Part shown: piece by piece, positions 6,515-11,760 of the stretch
Layout of the letters: every line of letters begins with the position of its first letter
Position numbering within the stretch: position 1 is the stretch's first letter
Source: Acidobacteriota bacterium
GTDB lineage: Bacteria > Acidobacteriota > Polarisedimenticolia > Gp22-AA2
Length of the DNA stretch: 11,760 nt
Assembly (NCBI GenBank): GCA_027297005.1
Contig: JAPUIN010000314.1
Span: forward strand, 1-11,760
Reading direction: 5' to 3'
Made by a program: the position numbers and the translations under genes
Notes under the pieces: generated by a model
What the model was told of the DNA's origin: nothing
What the model saw: only the letters and a program-made list of their open reading frames with translations
Database searches by the model: none

Positions 6515-8497
6515 TCAACCGGTCAGCATGCCAGGATCAGAGACAAGATACTCCGTCACCCGGCGCGCGAATCCCTTCGTGTCAAATGGTTTGGCGATGA
6601 AACCGACACACCCCGCGTCGCGTGCGCGCTCCTGATCCGTTCGCATCGCGTGTGCGGTAAGAGCGACGACGGGAATCGCGGCGGTCCCTGGGTCCTCCTT
6701 GAGCATCCGCGTGATCTGCAGACCGTCCATTCCCGGAAGCTGGATGTCCATCAGGACCAGGTCGGGATGGATCTCTCGCAGGATATCGAGAGCCATTTCT
6801 CCGCTGGAAGCATCCAGAACGTAGTGCCCCTCATTACGCAACAGCTCCGAGACCAGCTTCAGGTTGCTGGGGTTGTCCTCGACCACGAGGATGACACGTC
6901 CCTTCTCGTCCATTCCTTCTGCCCATGTACGTTGTGCAGATCCGGATGGATCTGCCGCGGACCGAGGCGACTCCTCCAGGCTGGTCTCCTGGCTGGCGGA
7001 CCGATATGGAATCACGAACCCGAAAGTGCTCCCTCCCCCCCCAGAGCTCTCGAGACATAGATCACCACCGTGCATTTCCACGAATTTCTTAACCAGAGTC
7101 AGTCCCAGCCCCGTCCCCTGGTAGTTGCGCGAGTAGGAGCCATCGACCTGAGTGAACGCATCGAATATTCGGTCCCGATCCTCTTCTGGGATTCCAATAC
7201 CAGTGTCCGTGATGCTCAAGCGCAGGTGCACTCCATCACGCCCGCCGTCGATGCGGATAGAACCACCCGCCGGAGTGAACTTCACGGCATTGCTGAGCAG
7301 GTTGTAGAGGATCTGCTTGAGTTTGATCCGATCGGCGGACAGATCGATATCGGGATCGCGCACATTATTCTGAAGATGAATCCTTTTCTTTCCGGCTTCG
7401 ATCCGGACCATCGCGATCGCCTCCTCGATGACTGGGCCAACCTCGAAGAGTTCATACTTAAGACCCATCCTCCCGGCTTCGATCTTGGAAAGGTCCAGAA
7501 TGTCGTTGATCAGCTGGAAGAGATGGCGGCCGCTGCTGAGAATGTCCGCCACGTAGTCTCGCTGATCTTCGTTCAGGGAGCCGAACGTGCGTTCGAGCAG
7601 CAGTTCGCTGAATCCGATGATTGCGTTGAGCGGAGTGCGCAGCTCATGGGACATGTTGGCGAGGAACTCGCTCTTCAACGAATTGGCGCGCTTAATTTCG
7701 ACGTTTGACTGCTGCAGCTTCTGGTTGACGATCTCCAGTTCGCGCGTTCGCTCGTGAACCTTGAGCTCCAGTTCGGCATTCATTCTCTGGATATCGTCCA
7801 AGTGTTGCCGCTTCTCTTCGAGCTTGTCCAGATAGAGTTTGTACGAGTAGTAGATCAGAATGCAGAACGGGAGCGCCAACACAAATGCCAGAACATTGAA
7901 TCGTGCTAGAAAATAGGACATTGCCACCGCGAGCGATCCTCCCGCGAAGAATGCGGGCGCGGACCACAGGAAGGTATCGTGCCAGACATAGAAGACGTTC
8001 TTGTGGTACGACAGAGCTTCGGCGGCCGACACGCTGTAGGTGTTCACCAGGTAAAAGACGAGGGTCGCCACTGCCATGGCGATGAGCATTCGCGGATTCA
8101 CAGGATCCCCGGGAACTCCGCCGAGCAAATGGTAGGTCCGGCTGGTGAGGAAGGTCGTGACGACGAAGGAGCTGATGTTGAAGAACGCCCGATACATTTC
8201 CATCTGCGGCGTGCGGAGGAAACAGAGGCTGCCGATGCAGATCACCGACATGAGAATTGTTTCAGGCTCGCCGAGGACGAGCATCGACGCCAGGATGAAC
8301 GGGTGAGCGATCGACATCTCGAGACGGATGCCGAGTCGGACGACATGGGGAGACATGACCGCGCCGAGCAGCGCCAGGGTGATGAACTCGACACTGATCT
8401 CAATGGCACCGTTGCGAAGGACGTGGACGAGGATCCCCAGCGCTACCGCGTAGATCGCGTAGAGGTAACCTCTGGTGCCGCGGTTTAAGTCGTGCAT
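6515..8497 (-). CDS. Membrane hybrid histidine kinase (multi-TM sensor, HisKA-HATPase-REC)
   Basis: The first 220 residues form about six or seven hydrophobic segments (roughly 11-28, 37-57, 64-92, 103-118, 136-155, 176-196, 201-218) with short loops and no sizeable periplasmic domain, so sensing probably occurs within or next to the membrane. I cannot assign this module to a named MASE family. A coiled coil (222-275, LEEKRQHLDDIQ and on) leads to HisKA with His284 in NMSHELRTPLNAI, then the ATPase domain: Asn403 (LLSNAVKFTP), DTGIGIP (431-437), FDAFTQ and GTGLGL (461-466). A flexible linker (499-531) joins a C-terminal receiver with Glu540/Asp541, Asp584 in LMDIQLPGMDG, Thr614 and Lys636, all intact. 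No PAS, HAMP or Hpt is seen. ATG 8497 follows a GGAG site; the gene lies 54 bases after the sigma-54 activator and 16 before the REC-kinase, as part of one signalling operon. Confidence 0.95.
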   Translation of the reverse strand: MHDLNRGTRGYLYAIYAVALGILVHVLRNGAIEISVEFITLALLGAVMSPHVVRLGIRLEMSIAHPFILASMLVLGEPETILMSVICIGSLCFLRTPQMEMYRAFFNISSFVVTTFLTSRTYHLLGGVPGDPVNPRMLIAMAVATLVFYLVNTYSVSAAEALSYHKNVFYVWHDTFLWSAPAFFAGGSLAVAMSYFLARFNVLAFVLALPFCILIYYSYKLYLDKLEEKRQHLDDIQRMNAELELKVHERTRELEIVNQKLQQSNVEIKRANSLKSEFLANMSHELRTPLNAIIGFSELLLERTFGSLNEDQRDYVADILSSGRHLFQLINDILDLSKIEAGRMGLKYELFEVGPVIEEAIAMVRIEAGKKRIHLQNNVRDPDIDLSADRIKLKQILYNLLSNAVKFTPAGGSIRIDGGRDGVHLRLSITDTGIGIPEEDRDRIFDAFTQVDGSYSRNYQGTGLGLTLVKKFVEMHGGDLCLESSGGGGSTFGFVIPYRSASQETSLEESPRSAADPSGSAQRTWAEGMDEKGRVILVVEDNPSNLKLVSELLRNEGHYVLDASSGEMALDILREIHPDLVLMDIQLPGMDGLQITRMLKEDPGTAAIPVVALTAHAMRTDQERARDAGCVGFIAKPFDTKGFARRVTEYLVSDPGMLTG

Positions 8498-8514
8498 CCG
8501 CCCACTCCAGGGGC

Positions 8515-8524
8515 GTCGGCCGAC
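8515..8524. repeat. Ten-base perfect palindrome between activator and kinase genes
   Basis: GTCGGCCGAC is a perfect palindrome in the 54-base gap between the activator stop and the membrane-kinase start. With flanking G and C runs it can fold into a short bulged hairpin in the transcript. No T-tract follows, so it is not a convincing terminator; in such GC-rich DNA it may be chance. Confidence 0.25.
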
Positions 8525-8551
8525 CCCTCCCCGTCCCGGCCGGCCGGAGCG

Positions 8552-9955
8552 CTAGTTCAGCGATTCGCCGCGCCCGATCTCATACTTCTTGAGCTTGCTG
8601 TACAGGCTGCTGCGATTAATACCAAGCAGCGACGCGGCGAGCTTCTTGTTCCAGTTGCATTCTGCCAGGGTCTTGAGGATATACAACCGTTCGTTCTCGT
8701 AGAGCGATAGCCTGATGTCGGCACCCCGGACGGAGCCGTCCTTCAGGTTGGGCGGCAGGTCACTCACCTCAATCAGGTCTCCCTTCGAGAGCACGATCGT
8801 CCGTTCCAGGACATTCTCGAGCTCACGAACGTTGCCGGGCCAGGCATAGCGCATCAGGACGTCCATGGCGCTACTGCTGAAACCGCGCATCGATTTCCCG
8901 ATTTTCTTAGTCAACCGCTCCAGAAACTCCATACCCAGGATGGGGATATCCTCGACCCTCTCCCTCAGGGGCGGGATCAGAATCGGGATCACGTTCAGCC
9001 TATAAAACAGATCGTTGCGGAAGCTTCCATCCTCGATCCCCGCCTGGAGATCCTTGTTGGTGGCGGCGATGACCCGGACGTCGACCTCGATGGTCTCCTC
9101 GCCTCCGACCCGCTCGAACTTGCGCTCCTGAAGGAAACGCAGCAGCATCAACTGCGTGGCCGGAGTGAGGTCTCCGATCTCGTCAAGGAAGACCGTTCCG
9201 CCATGCGCCAGTTCGAATCGGCCCTTCTTCTGTTTCACCGCGCCTGTGAACGCCCCCTTCTCGTGCCCGAACAGCTCGGAGTGAAGGATTCCTTCCGAGT
9301 AGACGGCGCAGTTGGCCTCGACGAATGGGCCCTCAGCGCGCATCGAGTTGTAGTGCAGGATGCGGGAGAGGAGTCCCTTTCCGGTTCCGCTCTCCCCCAT
9401 GATCAGGACGGTCGAGTCGGTGCTCGTCACATCCTGCAGGAGGTCGTGGATCTGCTTCATGGTGGGGCTTTTCCCGAGTATGGCGCTGAACGCATACTGG
9501 GTCTGAAGGTTTCGGCGCAACTCGAAATTCTTGACCTTTTCGGATCGCAGCTCGTCCGCTGCCCGGCGCCGCTCAGATCCCATGTCCTTGATCTCGGATG
9601 CCTTTTCGGCCAGGGCGATCAGATCCTCTTCGACGAGTGGCGCCCGCAGGAAGTCATAGGCCCCCTTGCGCAGCGCCGCAATGGTCTCCTCGACGCCCGG
9701 CTCGGCGGCGACGATGGCAACCGGAGTCTCCGGTGAGACGACTTTGAGGCGGGCCAGGAGATCGATGCCATCCGAATCGCGCAGCTTCAGATCAATGATG
9801 GCGAGATCAAAGTTGGTCGCGCGCATCCGGTCCAGGGCTTCGGTGGCGCGTTGCACCGTGAGCGCGCGGTGCCCGGCTCTTCCCAACATCGAGGTAATCT
9901 GCTCCTGCAGATCACTCTCGCCATTGACGTAGAGAATGTTCGCCTTCCGGTTCAT
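8552..9955 (-). CDS. Sigma-54-dependent enhancer-binding protein with degenerate receiver (NtrC class)
   Basis: This is an activator of the RNA polymerase-sigma-54 complex, 467 residues from ATG 9955. The receiver-like domain (about 5-118) keeps Asp55 (IIDLKL), but the acidic pair is replaced by Asn11-Gly12 (YVNGES), the switch Thr/Ser by Ala83 and the conserved Lys by Ala105 (FLRAPL). Normal Mg-dependent phosphorylation is therefore unlikely. A coiled coil (about 118-150) follows. The AAA+ domain is complete: Walker A GESGTGKG (187-194), the sigma-54 contact loop GAFTGA (234-239), Walker B VFLDE (255-259), and [11 protein letters not shown]. The C-terminal Fis-type helix-turn-helix spans about 421-459 ([19 protein letters not shown]). 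A GTG three bases upstream is possible, but AGGAGG lies seven bases before the ATG and only four before the GTG. It is the first gene of the signalling operon, driven by the sigma-54 site at 9991-10006, so autoregulation is likely. Confidence 0.95.
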   Translation of the reverse strand: MNRKANILYVNGESDLQEQITSMLGRAGHRALTVQRATEALDRMRATNFDLAIIDLKLRDSDGIDLLARLKVVSPETPVAIVAAEPGVEETIAALRKGAYDFLRAPLVEEDLIALAEKASEIKDMGSERRRAADELRSEKVKNFELRRNLQTQYAFSAILGKSPTMKQIHDLLQDVTSTDSTVLIMGESGTGKGLLSRILHYNSMRAEGPFVEANCAVYSEGILHSELFGHEKGAFTGAVKQKKGRFELAHGGTVFLDEIGDLTPATQLMLLRFLQERKFERVGGEETIEVDVRVIAATNKDLQAGIEDGSFRNDLFYRLNVIPILIPPLRERVEDIPILGMEFLERLTKKIGKSMRGFSSSAMDVLMRYAWPGNVRELENVLERTIVLSKGDLIEVSDLPPNLKDGSVRGADIRLSLYENERLYILKTLAECNWNKKLAASLLGINRSSLYSKLKKYEIGRGESLN

Positions 9956-9990
9956 CACCGCCCCTCCTGAACTATGGTGTCCAATGGTTG

Positions 9991-10006
9991 AGCAAGAAGT
10001 GTTCCA
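9991..10006 (-). promoter_or_regulatory. Sigma-54 (-24/-12) promoter of the signalling operon
   Basis: The minus strand reads TGGAACACTTCTTGCT, with GG at -24 and GC at -12 exactly 12 bases apart, close to the consensus TGGCACG-N4-TTGCW (deviations: A for C at the fourth base, A for G at the seventh). A C precedes the TGG, as the extended consensus prefers. Transcription would start near 9980, giving a leader of about 24 bases to ATG 9955 that contains AGGAGG. The first gene encodes a sigma-54 activator, so the site fits self-activation. Confidence 0.8.
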
Positions 10007-10033
10007 GCAGGGTCGGTTGCCTGTCGTATGGAA

Positions 10034-10116
10034 GACACAGTGTGTCCAAGAGTTGCACCGTCACGATCCTGTAACGGGATGGATCGTTGTGTCGTGGGGC
10101 CAGATTTGTAGTCTGG
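10034..10116. promoter_or_regulatory. Three dyads upstream of the sigma-54 promoter (candidate enhancer sites)
   Basis: Three inverted repeats lie in the gap upstream of the -24/-12 promoter. GACACACTGTGTC spans 10034-10046 (about -60). ACGATCC-N11-GGATCGT spans 10063-10087 (about -95). CCAGA-N7-TCTGG spans 10100-10116 (about -128). Enhancer-binding proteins typically bind dyads about 80-150 bases upstream. The three differ in sequence, so at most one or two are likely to be the activator's site. None is followed by a T-run, so they are not clear terminators for the HAD gene. The sequence TTGGACAC occurs both at the first dyad and again near the predicted transcription start. The rest of this roughly 200-base gap shows no gene. 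Confidence 0.4.
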
Positions 10117-10155
10117 ATAGCGCGAAACGTAACTGCCGTGTTGGAGGGGTGACCG

Positions 10156-10851
10156 CTACAGACGCAGGAGGGACGGTATGCGGGTCAGCGTATCGACGGA
10201 AACGTCGAACTCAACACTCTCCTCCTTGCGGTACCGGCCGATGCTGACCGGGCGTTCGATTCGGACTGCTTCCATCCCGACTCTCTTCGCGCCGTCCAGC
10301 TCGCGACCGTTACCGTCACCCACGAACAGGCAGGCAGCTGGAGGAACGCCGAGGAGACGGCATGCCTCGAGATAGATACCCGGATCCGGCTTGATCACCC
10401 CAATTCTGAACGAGAAGACGACCGGATCGAAATACGGAGTGAGGCCGAGGCATTCGTAAAGCTTGGCGGCCGGCGAGGAGGCATTGCTCACCAGCGCGAG
10501 GCCAATCCCGTCGACGGCGCGCAGGGTCTCGAGTGTCGGCAAAACGTCCGGATAGAGCGACGTGCTGCAACGGAGGGTCTCCTCCTCGAGGGCAACCACG
10601 GCACCAAGGGTGTCGGCGGAAGGGTCGATGCCGAGCGCAGCGGCGGCATGCCGGGTCCGGGCCTCCAGATCGGGAAGAGAGCCCACCTGGGCCGCATCCG
10701 CGGCGTCCATCCACGCCGTCAGGAAAGCCTCCGCGTCGACACCGAGAAGGTCGGCCTCCCGCTTCTTGCCCCGGTGGTAGAGATCCTCGTCGATTCGGCA
10801 TAGGGTGTCGAAGAAGTCGAACAGAACTGCACGATGCGGGCCGCGGCTCAA
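10156..10851 (-). CDS. HAD-superfamily hydrolase (subfamily IA-like)
   Basis: From TTG 10851 the protein has 231 residues, normal for a small HAD hydrolase with a helical cap (about 20-95). Motif I is VLFDFFDTL: nucleophile Asp12 and Thr16 are present, but the usual general acid/base Asp two residues after the nucleophile is Phe14 (an Asp sits at +3 instead). Motif II is Ser122 in LVSNASS, motif III Lys154 in GVIKPDPGIY, and motif IV GDGNGREL with Asp179, where the usual second Asp is Glu184. Similar motif I variants occur in haloacid dehalogenase-like members, so phosphatase activity should not be assumed; the substrate is unknown. The TTG start is preferred because GAAGGAGG lies just before it and a promoter at 10870-10898 starts transcription about 12 bases upstream; longer in-frame starts would run into that promoter and the divergent gene. 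Confidence 0.88.
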   Translation of the reverse strand: MSRGPHRAVLFDFFDTLCRIDEDLYHRGKKREADLLGVDAEAFLTAWMDAADAAQVGSLPDLEARTRHAAAALGIDPSADTLGAVVALEEETLRCSTSLYPDVLPTLETLRAVDGIGLALVSNASSPAAKLYECLGLTPYFDPVVFSFRIGVIKPDPGIYLEACRLLGVPPAACLFVGDGNGRELDGAKRVGMEAVRIERPVSIGRYRKEESVEFDVSVDTLTRIPSLLRL

Positions 10852-10869
10852 GCTTCCTCCTTCGCTGTC

Positions 10870-10898
10870 ATCATGGGTCGCGCACCGAATCCTGTCAA
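10870..10898 (-). promoter_or_regulatory. Sigma-70-type promoter of the HAD hydrolase gene
   Basis: On the minus strand a perfect TTGACA (10898-10893) is followed after 17 bases by CATGAT (10875-10870; four of six consensus bases). The predicted start near 10863 leaves about 12 bases, including GGAGGA, before the TTG start codon at 10851. It lies in the 118-base divergent gap shared with the TPR gene. Confidence 0.6.
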
Positions 10899-10969
10899 TT
10901 CGGCTCCGCCGGGTGATCATCTTCCGCGTAGGGAGTAAGATCAAGCCGTCACAGGAGGCAAGGCGCTCG

Positions 10970-11760
10970 ATGAAGAAGGCAATCTGCATCATGATCGTGG
11001 CGGGAATCGTTCTGTATGGTCGGCCCGCCACTGGCGACCCAGTGGCCTCGACCGGCGCATCTCTCCAGGCGTCGCACGACGTGTCCCAGGCCGGTCTCGA
11101 TCTGCTGCACCAAGGACTCTACGGTGCCGCGGTGCAATCGTTTCTCAAACTTGCGCGCCTGGCACCGGGCGATCCCCAACCGCAACTGTTGATCGCGTTC
11201 ACCATCTGGTGGCGCCTTCTGCTCGAGGATGATGACGCCGGACACCTCTACGGACGGTTTGACACGGCGATTGAGCGCGTGCTCCAACTCGCGGATCGTC
11301 GTCTCGAGGCCGATGCTGGCGATGTCCGGGCGATGACGCTGGCCGGATCGGCCTACATCCTACGGAGCCACATTGAGGCCAAACGCAAAAAGTATTACCG
11401 CTCCGCCCGATCGGCCCGCCGCGGGAAAAAGCTGCTGAAACGCGCGCTGAAGGCCGACCCGGGGCAGATCGACGCACGTTTCACCCTTGGAGCCTACAAT
11501 TACTATGCCGATAAGGTTCCTTCCATCGTCAAAGGACTCCGCTTCATTCTCTTCCTGCCCGGGGGGGACGCCGAACGTGGCCTGGACGATCTGCGCGCGG
11601 TGGCCCGGTCCGAGGGTCTATTCCGCACCGACGCGCGCCTCCTTCTCGCGATCATCCAGGCGAGCGGCGAGGAGCGGTGCTATGGAGCGGCCCTCAAACA
11701 TTTGCGCGGCGCGCTCGAAGAGAATGATGAATCACCACTGATCCACGCATTGATCGGCGA
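10970..11760 (+). CDS. Secreted TPR-repeat protein of unknown function (3' end outside window)
   Basis: The visible 263 residues begin with a probable Sec signal peptide: basic MKK, a hydrophobic stretch ICIMIVAGIVLY, and a plausible cleavage after Ala-Thr-Gly22. No lipobox cysteine follows, so a periplasmic or secreted product is likely. TPR-like helical pairs occur at about 36-69 and 150-180, the second ending LKADPGQIDARFTLGAYNYY. A notable block at 173-205 (GAYNYY, then a Pro-Ser-hydrophobic stretch, LPGGDAERGLDDL) resembles a conserved signature I have seen in uncharacterised bacterial TPR proteins, not a canonical TPR. A very basic stretch, KRKKYYRSARSARRGKK (138-154), stands out. ATG 10970 has AGGAGG 11 bases upstream (rather far) and AAGG closer. 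It diverges from the HAD gene; no link in function is evident. The stop codon is beyond the window. Confidence 0.85.
   Translation, partial: MKKAICIMIVAGIVLYGRPATGDPVASTGASLQASHDVSQAGLDLLHQGLYGAAVQSFLKLARLAPGDPQPQLLIAFTIWWRLLLEDDDAGHLYGRFDTAIERVLQLADRRLEADAGDVRAMTLAGSAYILRSHIEAKRKKYYRSARSARRGKKLLKRALKADPGQIDARFTLGAYNYYADKVPSIVKGLRFILFLPGGDAERGLDDLRAVARSEGLFRTDARLLLAIIQASGEERCYGAALKHLRGALEENDESPLIHALIG

Noticed and set aside
6230..7060. 276-codon plus-strand open frame opposite the two kinases
   Set aside because: It spans the junction of two well-supported kinase genes and has no recognisable domain.
7070..7708. 212-codon plus-strand open frame opposite the membrane kinase
   Set aside because: Antisense to the HisKA/ATPase region; its apparent regularity mirrors the kinase codons.
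9203..9736. 177-codon plus-strand open frame opposite the sigma-54 activator
   Set aside because: Antisense to the AAA+ and receiver region; no supporting signal.
10913..10941. Possible plus-strand promoter (GTGATC-N17-TAAGAT) for the TPR gene
   Set aside because: Only three and four of six consensus bases match, which is too weak to list as a feature.
10852..11031. Longer N-terminus for the HAD protein starting at 11031
   Set aside because: It would run through the divergent TPR gene's start and the HAD promoter; the HAD motif I begins right after the TTG start at 10851, which has a strong ribosome site.

Overview
This window is GC-rich, densely packed bacterial chromosomal DNA read almost entirely from the minus strand. 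Ten protein-coding genes can be supported, eight of them complete in a single frame with clear ribosome sites or translational overlaps. FabD is cut by the left edge and a TPR protein by the right edge. I see no tRNA, rRNA, CRISPR array, insertion sequence, integrase or phage gene, and no gap as long as 300 bases. A sigma-54 activator, a zinc-type L32 and a DUF4388 protein with a TPR region suggest a Gram-negative-type, high-GC, environmentally responsive lineage such as Acidobacteriota or the former Deltaproteobacteria. That placement is an inference from gene content, not a phylogenetic result.

Left block (about 1-3583, minus strand): the conserved lipid-initiation/ribosome cluster yceD(DUF177)-rpmF-plsX-fabH-fabD. 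It is read from a perfect-consensus sigma-70 promoter, TTGACA-N16-TATAAT. This promoter places the yceD start at ATG 3529 rather than at an in-frame TTG 15 bases upstream. plsX/fabH and fabH/fabD are joined by identical four-base GTGA overlaps, so both downstream genes start with GTG. A long imperfect hairpin lies in the rpmF-plsX gap, just upstream of the plsX ribosome site. Together the genes couple production of acyl-phosphate (PlsX, phospholipid entry), fatty-acid initiation (FabH) and malonyl-ACP supply (FabD) to a ribosomal protein.

Middle block (about 3653-10006, minus strand): a signalling cluster. A strong -24/-12 (sigma-54) promoter precedes an NtrC-class enhancer-binding protein. 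Downstream lie a multi-pass membrane hybrid histidine kinase, a soluble REC-histidine kinase, and a DUF4388-(J-like)-TPR protein that also has its own sigma-70-like promoter. The activator has an intact sigma-54 engine (Walker A, GAFTGA, Fis-type helix-turn-helix). Its receiver domain, however, has lost the acidic pair, the switch Thr and the conserved Lys. The receivers of both kinases are intact. No Hpt protein and no DNA-binding regulator with a normal receiver is present. The only DNA-binding output therefore looks phosphorylation-independent, and the gene appears to be autoregulated. This is the least ordinary part of the window.

Right block (10156-11760): a small HAD-superfamily hydrolase (minus, TTG start supported by its own promoter and ribosome site) diverges from a secreted TPR-repeat protein of unknown function (plus) that runs off the window.
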